A stretch of DNA of 64,000 bases. It comes from Progne subis subis. Taxonomy: Eukaryota; Chordata; Aves; Passeriformes; Hirundinidae. A model generated the notes under the pieces. It did not search any database. It saw only the letters and a list, made by a program, of their open reading frames with translations, and was not told where the DNA came from. Position numbers and translations under genes: made by a program. The stretch lies in NCBI GenBank assembly GCA_022316685.1, contig JAKJHU010001659.1, positions 1-64,000 of the forward strand. Reading direction: 5' to 3'. This document shows, piece by piece, positions 12,131-20,930 of the stretch (the stretch's first letter is position 1; the number at the start of each line of letters is the position of its first letter).

Positions 12131-13489
12131 CTAGGACAGGCCATTGTTCCCGGCTGCTGAGTAGAGCACGTTCTTCACATCTGGTCCTGTCCTCACTGGG
12201 CCAAGGGCCACTGCATGAGCGATCTCCTGCTTGATCTGGGCAAAAGCTTGTTGCTGCTCAGGGCCCCAGTGGAAATCATTCTTTTTTCGGGTGACCAGGT
12301 AAAGAGGGCTCACGATTTGACTATACTCGGGAATATGCATCCTCCAGAAACCTATAGCACCTAGGAAAGCTTGTGTCTCCTTCTTATTGGTTGGTGGAGA
12401 CATCGCTGTGATCTTGTTGATGACATCAGTAGGAATCTGCCGCCGTCCATCTTGCCACTTTACTCCCAGGAACTGGATCTCTCGGGCAGGTCCCTTGACC
12501 TTGCTCTGCTTGATGGCAAAACCAGCTTTCAGGAGAATTTGGATGATCTTCTCTCCTTTCTCAAACACTTCCATTGCCGTGTTCCCCCACACAATGATGT
12601 CATCGATATACTGTAGGTGCTCCGGAGCCTCACTCTTTTCCAGTGCAGCCTGGATCAGTCCATGGCAGATGGTAGGACTGTGCTTCCACCCCTGGGGCAG
12701 TCGGTTCCAGGTGTACTGCACGCCCCTCCATGTGAAGGCAAACTGAGGCCTGCATTCTGCTGCCAAAGGAATGGAGAAAAATGCATTGGCAATATCAACT
12801 GTGGCATACCATTTTGCTGCCTTGGACTCCAGCTCATACTGGAGCTCCAATATGTCTGGCACAGCAGCACTCAGTGGTGGTGTCACCTCATTCAATGCAC
12901 GGTAGTCCACAGTCAATCTCCATTCTCCTTCAGATTTGCGCACAGGCCAAATGGGGCTGTTGAAGGGTGAGTGGGTTTTACTAACCACCCCTTGGCTCTC
13001 CAGCTCTTGAATCATCTTATGAATGGGAATCACAGCATCTCGAGTGGTTCTATACTGTCGGCGGTGCACTATAGAAGTGGCAATTGGTACCCGTTGTTCT
13101 TGTACTTTCAAGAGTCCTACTGCAGAAGGATTCTTGGACAGTCCAGGCAAGGTGTTCAATTGCCGGATGCCCTCTGTTACTACAGCCGCTATCCCGAATG
13201 CCCACCTGAGTCCTTTCGGGTCTTTGAAATACCCACTTCGGAGGAAGTCTATGCCCAAAATACATGGGGCCTCTGGGCCAGTCACAATAGGGTGTTTCTC
13301 CCACTCCTTTCCAGTTAGGCTCACATCTGCTTCTACCACAGTAAAATCCTGTGATCCCCCCGTCACGCCAGCAATAGAGACAGATTCTGCCCCTACATGT
13401 CTTGATGAGAGTAATGTGCACTGCGCACCAGTATCAACCAAGGCCTCATATCTTTGTGGTTCTGATGTGCCAGGCCAACGAATCCACAC
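12131..13489 (-). CDS. ERV protease-reverse transcriptase part of Pol, ends at in-frame UAG
   Basis: The open frame runs from just after the gag UAG (13546-13544) to a UAG at 12133-12131. The listed 13489 start is a GTG, and the real product would come from gag readthrough. Aspartic protease: LVDTGAQ active site at residues 17-23, with an ILGIDFL flap-distal motif at 77-83. Reverse transcriptase: WRLTVDYRALN near 190-200, catalytic Asp in ATVDIANAF (D232), LPQGWKHSP near 264-272, YIDD at 294-297, and a thumb/connection near 330-400. The frame is otherwise intact, and the UAG between RT and RNase H looks like a single nonsense change. Confidence 0.9.
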   Translation of the reverse strand: MWIRWPGTSEPQRYEALVDTGAQCTLLSSRHVGAESVSIAGVTGGSQDFTVVEADVSLTGKEWEKHPIVTGPEAPCILGIDFLRSGYFKDPKGLRWAFGIAAVVTEGIRQLNTLPGLSKNPSAVGLLKVQEQRVPIATSIVHRRQYRTTRDAVIPIHKMIQELESQGVVSKTHSPFNSPIWPVRKSEGEWRLTVDYRALNEVTPPLSAAVPDILELQYELESKAAKWYATVDIANAFFSIPLAAECRPQFAFTWRGVQYTWNRLPQGWKHSPTICHGLIQAALEKSEAPEHLQYIDDIIVWGNTAMEVFEKGEKIIQILLKAGFAIKQSKVKGPAREIQFLGVKWQDGRRQIPTDVINKITAMSPPTNKKETQAFLGAIGFWRMHIPEYSQIVSPLYLVTRKKNDFHWGPEQQQAFAQIKQEIAHAVALGPVRTGPDVKNVLYSAAGNNGLS

Positions 13490-13511
13490 AGTCCAAAATA
13501 CACAGTTTTCC

Positions 13512-13546
13512 CTAGCCTCTACCTGGCTAGAGGCAGGGCCCCTCTA
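13512..13546 (-). promoter_or_regulatory. Candidate gag-pol UAG readthrough site
   Basis: The gag stop UAG (13546-13544) is followed in the same frame by protease coding sequence. Nine nucleotides downstream, GCCTCT (13534-13529) can pair with AGAGGC (13520-13515) across an 8-base loop. Alternatively CTAGCC (13530-13525) pairs with GGCTAG (13517-13512). Position and spacing resemble the stimulatory structure that drives UAG readthrough in gammaretroviruses. Folding was judged by eye only. The alternative is a chance nonsense mutation at the gag-pol boundary, or an element using another expression strategy. Confidence 0.55.
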
Positions 13547-15478
13547 AGCCTGGTTATCTTTCTTTCCTTGAGCATATGCCTTAGAGGTTCCTTCAAGGGG
13601 GTCGGACATGTCATCATCGTCATACCTGGCAGTTCGGCTACGGGCAACTGGAGCCGCTTCCCTTTTGGTGAAACTCCCTCTTTGAGTCTTGACTTCCTTC
13701 AATTCACGCACCCGTTGTGCCAAGGCAGCCGTAGATTTTCCATCCCATCTGTTCATATTTTCTCCGCAATCCCGCAGGAAGAACCACAGCTCAGCGCGTG
13801 GAGTGTACCCTCTCTCCCTACCCGGGGAGCGTCTACGTTGGGTACCAGAACCTCTGATCTGCACTGCTGAGATTTGGAGAAGGTCCTCTCTAATCTCCTC
13901 CCTGAGTTTCTTATGATTCTTATCTATCTTATCCTCTAGTTTCTGTAGGCGTGTTTCCACAGCTGCGATTCTGGCGTGTGTTGGGCCATGCACAGCATCT
14001 GCATATGCTCGGAGCTTCTTCGCCATATCAAGCACAGTTTCCTCCATGTCCTCCCGCTTCATTACTGCTAAAGCAGAAGCGTATTCTAATGGCCCGAGTC
14101 GTATAAGTTTTCGCCACATCAAAGATGTACATGATACCAAGTCTGGGTTCCTAGTGTTTATATCATCTGAGAAAACCATCTCTGCCACTGCCATTTCTCT
14201 CAAGCGTTGAATCCCTTGTTCTATGGTCTTCCATGGGGTTTGCTGCATATAGAGATCATCTGCACATAGGTATCTTTCTGCCACGCTTCCTAGGACCCGT
14301 ATCCAGAGACTGCAAGGACTAGCCTCTCTCATCATCTCCTGGTCGATGACTGGATCATGTGACAGGGATCCCAGATGCCTCGCTTCAGTGCCATCCAGAA
14401 TTGTAGCCTCACCTGCGGCATCCCAAAGACGGACTAACCAACTAATTATAGATTCATCAGGTTGTCGCCGGTAATCTTTTCTTAGGCCTCGAAGGTCCTT
14501 CAGGGAAAAGGACTCAATATTGGCTTCTGATCCTGTGCTGGAAGATTTGGCTTCTGATTTTGGTGAAGGTCCTTCTCTTGGGTCATCATCGTCCACTGGT
14601 CGATCGGTTTTATGTGTGTGCTTCTTTGCTGGAGCAACTGCCAGGGGCTTAGGCTTACTGTCTGGTTTAGCTGCTGGATTCATAACTGGGGTGTTGGCGG
14701 CAGCCTGAGTGACTGGGGTAGCTGTTGATTTGTATCCCTTCCCCCCTGCCTCTGTCTGCTGCCCTACAGTCTCTAGCAATGTGCGATAAGCATATGCCAG
14801 GGCCCAGCTTACTGCAGCGACCTTCTCCCCCTTAGAGCCATCATGGTACCTCTCTTTCAGGTATTTCCCCAGCTCCACTGGGTTCTGAATTTGTTCCCAT
14901 GGAAAATCCCAGACTACAGGGTCAGAGAATTCCTTGAGGAGTTGGCCCATATCCCCCCATTCTCCACACCACTCAGGATTTCCTCTGCCTGGGTCAGGAG
15001 TTTCATCAGCCCCTCTAGAAATCTCAGCCCATATTTTAGAGAAGCTGCAGACTGTATAGAGGCTTACCAGATGACATACCAGAAAGATGGTCTCTTTAAC
15101 ACTCAGGGGAAACTCAACATTCTCCAGCAATGATTTAACCGATTTAGAGGAGAAGGAAACAAAAGACTGCAATGCTTCATCCTCTGCTCCTCCTCCCACA
15201 AACAGGGTGAATAACCATAACCATGACCCATACATAGAAGGAACAGACCTCAGCACCTTTATAAACTTCCTACAAATTATTAACATTAAGCCAAGGCCAA
15301 TAGCTACTCTAATCCGCGTCCCTCTACTGTAAAAACTGTGTATTAATGACAATATTGGGGCTATCTCTGGATATGCAAATAAACCTAAGGACCACAAAGG
15401 TATTAAGACCTCAAAGAAGCCTAAGGATCCAAAACACATCAAGGCCCCCACCCCAAGAGACATGAGTTCAAACAGCAT
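13544..15478 (-). CDS. ERV-L-like Gag with hydrophobic N-terminus
   Basis: A 644-codon intact frame. Residues 1-35, about 57-70, 84-96 and 128-145 are strongly hydrophobic, so the N-terminal quarter could insert in membranes, in contrast to the myristoylated matrix of other retroviruses. Residues about 235-330 are low-complexity, Pro/Ala/Lys/Ser-rich. The part from about 340 (WLVRLWDAAGEATILDG, then IEQGIQRLREMA) has the layout of ERV-L-type capsids, the group that gave rise to the mouse restriction factor Fv1. A helical, charged segment (about 510-545) could be coiled coil. There is no Cys-His box, as usual for ERV-L. The start at 15478 is the first ATG, only about 60 nt from the primer site, so packaging signals must overlap gag. 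Confidence 0.88.
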   Translation of the reverse strand: MLFELMSLGVGALMCFGSLGFFEVLIPLWSLGLFAYPEIAPILSLIHSFYSRGTRIRVAIGLGLMLIICRKFIKVLRSVPSMYGSWLWLFTLFVGGGAEDEALQSFVSFSSKSVKSLLENVEFPLSVKETIFLVCHLVSLYTVCSFSKIWAEISRGADETPDPGRGNPEWCGEWGDMGQLLKEFSDPVVWDFPWEQIQNPVELGKYLKERYHDGSKGEKVAAVSWALAYAYRTLLETVGQQTEAGGKGYKSTATPVTQAAANTPVMNPAAKPDSKPKPLAVAPAKKHTHKTDRPVDDDDPREGPSPKSEAKSSSTGSEANIESFSLKDLRGLRKDYRRQPDESIISWLVRLWDAAGEATILDGTEARHLGSLSHDPVIDQEMMREASPCSLWIRVLGSVAERYLCADDLYMQQTPWKTIEQGIQRLREMAVAEMVFSDDINTRNPDLVSCTSLMWRKLIRLGPLEYASALAVMKREDMEETVLDMAKKLRAYADAVHGPTHARIAAVETRLQKLEDKIDKNHKKLREEIREDLLQISAVQIRGSGTQRRRSPGRERGYTPRAELWFFLRDCGENMNRWDGKSTAALAQRVRELKEVKTQRGSFTKREAAPVARSRTARYDDDDMSDPLEGTSKAYAQGKKDNQA

Positions 15479-15525
15479 ATTTACTGACCGCTAAATACTA
15501 ATCAGTTCAGGGTTTTTCCACTCTC

Positions 15526-15555
15526 TCGTGGGTTCGAGCCCCACGTTGGGCGCCA
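15526..15555 (-). promoter_or_regulatory. tRNA-Lys primer binding site with extended 30-nt match
   Basis: On the plus strand 15538-15555 reads GCCCCACGTTGGGCGCCA, the 3' end of tRNA-Lys(1,2)/CTT including CCA. The minus strand is therefore the primer site used by, for example, Mason-Pfizer-type and visna viruses. The identity to the tRNA continues upstream to 15526, covering the T arm, about 30 nt in total as I recall the vertebrate tRNA-Lys-CTT. It lies 7 nt after the 5' LTR. Confidence 0.88.
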
Positions 15556-15562
15556 AGAAGTT

Positions 15563-16201
15563 TGTGGTGGTTTCAGGCAGATTTTGGGAGAAATCCTCCC
15601 AAGGGGCCCCCCTCTCCCCTCCCCCAACCGGTTCAAAACTTCCTCAGAGAGAAGTGGAAAAAACCTGTTTATTACACAGGCAAAGCACTCCCAGCACAAT
15701 ACCCGATGACAAGAGCTTCGTGCCGCTTACGGAGGGATAACAAACTTAAAGAAAGTCTCTCCTCTTGAAGATTGTCAGTGTGCTCCACCACTCTCTCTCC
15801 GCTGACGTTGGAAAAAAAAATGTGCAGGGCTGGTCTTGGTGGTCTCGGTGGGGTGGGTCCCCTGTGGAGGCCCCCCGGTGCTTCCCCAGGTCCTCAGTCC
15901 GGAGAGGTTGGAACAGTTCCGAGGAGAGGGCAAAAAAAAAAGAAAAAAAGGAAAGAAAAAAAAGAAGAAAGCAAAAAAAGCAAAAAGCTTCAGCTATTCT
16001 ACAGCATCTAACACTATGCTAGCACTAAACTAAACTAACTGCCCGAGAAAAACAACAGAGCTTCTTCAGTCTCGCCGAGTTCTAGCTCCCCCGCTTCAAG
16101 GTCACTTGGATGAGCAGAGTTTTCCTGGGGAAAAACAAACCGCGCTTGCCCTCCCCCCTGCACCCAACAGACGATTGGGGATACACAGTCACCCCAGGAC
16201 A
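15563..16201 (-). repeat. 5' LTR of the ERV-L-like provirus
   Basis: This 639-bp LTR begins TGTCCTGG and ends ACCACCACA on the minus strand. It carries the retroviral promoter for the provirus: AATAAA at 15673-15668, a pyrimidine-rich tract in the middle, and TCAAGGTCA on the plus strand at 16096-16104, a perfect ERR/SF-1/LRH-1 type half-site. It differs from the 3' LTR at three positions near its U3 end plus one C in a C run. Confidence 0.93.
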
Positions 16202-16660
16202 CTGAAAAAAACCAACTTCATTAATATCCTCCCCTAGATGTTGTGGCCTGTAGTAAACATCAGCCATGAGGTTTCCCTTGTTGGCTTGACTCTTAATTTT
16301 TACCCATATTTTTTATCCTTTTCACCTGTTCACTGCTGGTTTTCCATGGCAGCTCCCTGTAGTTCATCCATTTTTCACATGGATTGTAGCATCATCCCCA
16401 CTGCCACCTGCTCCTCCTTCTTTGCTTGTCTCTTCTGAACAGTTTGTAGACACTGATGTAGTGCTCCAGCCATGCATTTTGCCCCTCCACATCTCAGTGA
16501 CAGTGATTAGACCACAGTGTTCCAGCTGCACAGTGGTTTCCAGCTGTTGCTGTTACCTGTGCTGTGGGCAGTGCTGCATGGGCACTCCACCTGGGTTACA
16601 GATTGTCTCACCTCTTTGGATGAGTACTCCCCAACGTCTTTGAGGCATTCCATGGGTAAG
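16202..16660 (-). mobile_element. CR1 LINE fragment, continuation right of the ERV
   Basis: Past the target duplication the CR1 text resumes (GTTGTGGCCTGTAGTAAACA near 16239, then TCCAGCTGTTGC and the CTCCAC-rich tail). It is the reverse complement of CR1 endonuclease-coding sequence, continuous with 9050-9388 if the provirus is removed. It is diverged and frame-broken, and the right end is approximate. Confidence 0.6.
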
Positions 16661-17382
16661 TTATCATATCAATTTTCAAGGTCCATTTTTTTTTTTCAGT
16701 TTTTTCAATCTTGCCAGCCTTACTTGCAGTAATTTTCTTTTCTAAACATCAGGGACTTCAACAGCACCAACAGAAACAAAACAGAGGTAATGAAATATTC
16801 ACAGAAGAAATCATCCCATAGCAAAGTCAGGTTTATGTGAAATCTTAAACATCACTTCCGAGGCTATCAGCTTTTGAGAGATGCTCTGGGCACAGTGGAT
16901 GTTTAACTTTCTCAATTCTAGTGAAACAATAATCCCACAGTTTTCAACATTGCATCACAGTAAGAACCTTGAAGATCATACATGATTCTTCCAGACCACT
17001 GTGAGAGGTATGGAAACCTAGACTCCAATTTTCTATTGGTTTTTAGGCAGCATTGCAAGTTTGTAAACTTTAAAACAAAAAATCACAACAAAGGAGGAAA
17101 AAAAACCCCAACCTTTTATAACTTTTTCCTGGATCTGTTTGATATAAACTACCAAGGAGTGTAATGGGTAGCCATCAGTATGTTTCTGTTTAGAAAAACG
17201 AGTTAACAGTTGTTTTAAACCTTAGACAAAACCTTGTCTTTAAGTACTTGAAGACCTTAAGCAGATCTGAAGGCTTTTTCTACACTACTAAAAGCTTGCC
17301 TGTTTTCCATATGTGGCACTTACCCTAATAGAGTATTAGACCAAAGGTAGTATCTCTTATTATACTACAGTAAAATTACTCC
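16661..17382. other. Unassigned AT-rich stretch
   Basis: No coding or RNA feature and no recognised repeat were found. Confidence 0.5.
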
Positions 17383-17563
17383 AGGAAAAACAACAACAAC
17401 AACAACCCAAAGACAAACAAAAAACCAAACACAAAACCAAAAACCAAAAAAACAAAACAAAACAAAGAAAAAACCAAACCAAACCATACCAAAAAAACCC
17501 CACAAACAAAAAACCAAAACCAACCAACCAAACCCCAAAACCCAAACCAAAAACAGAACAGAA
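17383..17563. repeat. A/C-only low-complexity tract
   Basis: About 180 bases almost exclusively A and C on the plus strand, starting with (AAC)n and continuing as irregular CAAAA/CCAAA units. Tracts of this kind recur at four other places in the window. Open frames on the minus strand here (Trp/Phe/Gly-rich) are artefacts of composition. Confidence 0.9.
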
Positions 17564-18949
17564 AAACCCTAGATCTAGCTTTTGCAATGATGTTGTCTTG
17601 AAAAGGCTTTATTTAAATTTATAACTTACAGGAAAATGGAAGACCAAAGCTCCAGAAAAAAATGAAGTGCAGTGCACTGCAACTGTCAGGTTATGTCTGC
17701 AAGACTCCTGCTCCAATTTGCACAGAAACAACCTCCCTTGAACTTCCAGGCAGCCTTCTGGAGTGTGTGTTAGACTAATGGTTGAAGTTAACTTCATAAT
17801 GCAGGAATATATTTTCTCTGCTTATTTCCAGAAGACAATCAATGTATAAAAAGATTAGAAAGATTGTCTTAGTTGAAGGACTGGTGCTATTTTCACACCT
17901 TTTCCTGTAGTGTATAATTAGTATTCAAATTTGCCATTTTTGGAGGCAAAAAAGGAAGTCTGTGCCACAATGCACTTTTAAGTATTACCTTCAACATCAG
18001 AGTAGTTTTAAAGCAACTTCCCCCCAGGAAGTGAGTGAAAAATGAATCATCACAAAAGCAGCAGTGGCTCTGTTCATCACTTTCTGCCAGCTGTGAACTG
18101 CCAAGAGCTTCAAGCAGGCTGCATGTGAGTGCCAAAGAGCAGCAATCTGAATGAAGCACAGACATCTCAGAAAGGTAAAGTGGAAGATGTGACACGAAAG
18201 TACTTCAGCCCCTCATGTTTCACAGAATTAGGAGATAGGAGCTGTTGAAATTGTTTCTGATTTCAGGGCTGGAGACCTGAAAACACTCCATGAAGCTTAA
18301 GCAAATAAATCAAGAAAAGTTTTGAATGACCTTAAAAAATCGTTCAAACACAAGAATCACACCAATAGTCTGGTACAAACCTGTTAATCCTCTGGGGAGT
18401 CATGGTCACCTGCTCCCACATTGGATGAAAACCTCAATCAAATGACAAGGGAGTGAGGTTAAAAACTAGCACAGTGGGGCAATGCTGGCAAATGCAGGAT
18501 TTGTGGAAACATTTCCCACTCACAGCATTGCACAGGAGAAAGCAGCAGTGCTGTGCAAAATGAAACAAATTCCCTGCCTGTACATTTAGATCTCATAAAA
18601 TTCCTGTTGTTCCACTGGACACCAAGTGCACCCTTCTAGGGAGTAAATTTCGCTGTGAATTTTCTTTGTTAACACATGTGTCATTTTTCGCACTATTCCT
18701 GAGAACGAAACCTGCTGGGCTCGCTCTGTTTCCCCGCATCGCAGAGACGCATGGATGCACATACGGATGCATTTCCCTCACTTTCAGAGAAACTCTTAGC
18801 TGCCTTCCCGGTGTCTTCTCATGCCAACACATTTGATATAATGTTCATCTGACAACGAAACCGGCATCACCGTGACAGTTTAGGACATCCCTGTCCTTAA
18901 CCTAGTCCTTTACCGACATCCTTGACTTTTTTGCATACACCGGCAGAGG
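17564..18949. other. Unassigned stretch leading into the CpG island
   Basis: No gene was recognised. GC and CpG rise towards the right end. A 100-codon minus-strand frame (18195-17893) has no recognisable features. It may contain promoter-proximal elements of the gene at the CpG island, but none can be supported by eye. Confidence 0.45.
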
Positions 18950-20046
18950 CGGTGTGTCCCTCTGAGCGATCGGTACCCACCGCCCCCCGCTGACGCCTGG
19001 ATGGGGCGGCCCTCGCTTCCTACGCGTGCCTGTTGGGACCAGCTGGCCCATCGATCGCGACCTTTGCCCCCTGCCCGTCGCGCCCATTCGGGGAGCGCGG
19101 AGCCGGACAGCGAGGGCCAAGGCCCCGCGGCGGCGCCCTTGCCCGCGGAGATGGAACGCGGGACAGGGCGAGGATGGCGGGACAAGGCGAGGATGGCTCC
19201 TGGCTCTGCGCGCAGGGGTTGCTCGGGGAGCGCTGCGGCCCGTCGGGGATCCCGGCACGGACCCCGCTCCCGCTGTCCCGCGGGGGCACCGCCGCAGTGC
19301 GGGGCGGCCGCGCCTGTGCGCGCCCCGCGGGTCGTCACGCCCTGCGGCAGCGCTGCTGCGAGCGGCCTTGGGGAGGCGCCGGACTGCCGGCGGGCCGCTG
19401 GGGCTAGAGGCAGGGAGGAAAGGAGGGAGGCAGGAAGAGAGGAAGCAGGCGGGGAGACTTCCTCCTCCTCCTCCTCCTCGGCGGCAGCAGTAAGCAGCTG
19501 CGCCGCTTGGCCGCCCGCAACGGCTGAGCACCGGCCCGCCCGCCCGGCGGTGGGCTGCGCCCCGGCCGGAGGCTCCCCACGCCGCCCATGCCACCCACGA
19601 GTCCTTGCTGGCGCTGACCGCTCCGCCGTCCCCGCGGTGGGGCTGTTCCTGGGGCGGCGGCCGCCGCCGGCCGGCCAGAACGAGCAGCGATGCCGGTGGC
19701 CGCCCGCCCGGCAGTCCCCGGGGCGCAGCTCGACGCCTGGTTCCATGCCCCTGCCCGCCAGCGGGACCGCAGCGTCGCTACGCGCGGCGAGGAGAGCGGC
19801 GGCGACCGGCACCTTCGCCAGGCCGGCGAGGCGGGCCGGCGCGGCAGATGGGTGGCTTCTTCCGCCGCCCCCTTCCTGCCTGCCTTCTCCTCCCCTCCGC
19901 CGCCCCCCGCCTCCTCCGTTGCCTCCTCCCCCGCTGGTGGGGCCGCCGTCGCCGCCTCCACCTCCCCCTCGGCTGCCTCCCTTCTCCCGGCACTCGCCCA
20001 GACCCGCGCCCGTGTCCGCTCCTGCTCCGGCTTCCCGGGACTCGCC

Positions 20047-20212
20047 ATGAGCGGCGGTTCCGGTCGCTTACCGCCGCCTGCCGCCCTCTGCCCGCCGCCG
20101 CCCCTCCACGGGCCGAGCTTGCCGGAGGCGGGAGCGTGGAGCCAGGGCCGGGGCAGCCCCGCCGGGCACGGCGCACCCCGCGGCGTCCCGGGCGCCAGAG
20201 CCCCGCCACCAG
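20047..20212 (+). CDS. Candidate first coding exon of an unidentified host gene
   Basis: An ATG at 20047 in a fair Kozak context (CGCCATGA) opens a frame that reaches a textbook splice donor, CCAG|GTGAGC, after 20212. This would give 55 codons plus one base, a phase-1 exon, encoding a Ser/Gly/Pro/Ala-rich disordered N-terminus (starting MSGGSGRLPPPAA). The frame is open upstream to an ATG at 19690, so a longer N-terminus is possible. No later exon could be recognised in the remaining 43 kb, which implies a long first intron if the exon is real. I do not recognise the gene. An untranslated exon using the same donor is equally possible. Confidence 0.4.
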
Positions 20213-20805
20213 GTGAGCGGTAGAGGGGCCCCGGGGGACTGGGAGCGGGTCGGGGCGTCCCACCCCCGGCTGGCAGCGTAGCTGGCCCGAAGGGCCGCGG
20301 AGTTTCCCTTCGCAGTGCCTGGGGTCCGTCCCTGGGTGAGGGCTACAGACGGGACGGGACAGGAGGGAAAGCAAACTCCCGCTGTTCTGAGCACGGCGAC
20401 TAGAATCGCGGCGGCGGCTGGCGGCAGGCCATGTGTCGCCCGGCCAGCAGCAAAGTGCTCAGGGCCGCCTTTGAGCCGGCGTCCGGCACGGCGATGGCTC
20501 TTTCCCCGACGGTCGGTCGGGATGCGGCGGTGCTAAGCGCGGGCGGTCCGCAGTGCCGGTTGAGTCCGCGCTGCTGCCGCAGGCGTTCCCCAGCCCCGCG
20601 CTCCTGCCCGCCGGTGCAGCCACAGGGGTTGCGATGTGCGGGGCACCGTGTGCGCTCGCCCTCCCGCTTGCGTCTCATCACACTTGGATGTGCCCTGGGC
20701 AGCACCGGGGCCTCGCCGGCTCTGCCGCGCTTGCTGCCTTGCGCAGCGGCCGCCGGCCTTCTGCAGCCTGCCGGCTGCGCCCCGCTCCTGGAAGGATTTT
20801 TGTGT

Positions 20806-20866
20806 GTGTGTGAGAGAGAGATAGGGAGAGAGAGGGGGCGATATGTCCGTGTCCGTGTCCGTGCCC
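20806..20866. repeat. Short TG/AG and TCCGTG repeats at island edge
   Basis: A (TG)n then (AG)n run at about 20802-20836 is followed by a run of TCCGTG hexamers at about 20844-20862. Small simple repeats at the 3' side of the CpG island. Confidence 0.8.
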
Positions 20867-20930
20867 GGAGCCAGGCTCCGCCCCTCGCAGTGGGCCGCTG
20901 GTAACCGGGAATTCACGGAGAGCAGTGACC

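Larger units (their letters stand above)
9389..16201 (-). mobile_element. Young env-less ERV-L-like provirus, complete with both LTRs
   Basis: A 6.8-kb provirus on the minus strand: 5' LTR 16201-15563, tRNA-Lys primer site, gag, in-frame pro-pol, purine tract, 3' LTR 10026-9389. The flanks carry a 5-bp direct repeat, CTGAA, at 9384-9388 and 16202-16206. The LTRs differ by three substitutions and one 1-base indel in about 638 bases by my count (roughly 0.5 percent), so insertion is recent. Gag lacks Cys-His boxes, there is no env, and the duplication is 5 bp, all typical of class III (ERV-L) elements. Capsid and RT text also read as ERV-L. Two in-frame UAG codons are the only breaks I see in 5.1 kb of coding frame. 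It sits inside a CR1 copy. Confidence 0.93.
18950..20930. promoter_or_regulatory. CpG island, candidate promoter
   Basis: About 2 kb of very GC-rich sequence with dense, undepleted CpG in an otherwise AT-rich window, the usual mark of an unmethylated vertebrate promoter. It has many GGGCGG/CCGCCC-type boxes and no obvious TATA. Overlapping long frames on both strands (up to 349 and 300 codons) are Ala/Pro/Arg/Gly-rich and follow from composition. The strongest gene-like signal is the plus-strand ATG and splice donor near 20047-20212. Divergent transcription to the left cannot be excluded. A sharp fall in GC after about 20930 marks the edge. Confidence 0.85.

Noticed and set aside
15526..15555. 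Possible tRNA gene on the plus strand (tRNA-Lys 3' half).
   Set aside because: Only the T arm and acceptor 3' strand with an encoded CCA are present, with no D arm or anticodon arm. It is a retroviral primer binding site next to an LTR.
17360..17587. Hydrophobic Trp/Phe/Gly/Val-rich minus-strand frames resembling membrane proteins.
   Set aside because: Composition artefact of the A/C-only tract.
18902..20394. Long open frames on both strands of the CpG island (300 codons on the minus strand, 349 on the plus).
   Set aside because: Stop codons are AT-rich and therefore rare in such sequence. The translations are Ala/Pro/Arg/Gly filler without domains, and frames overlap on all strands.
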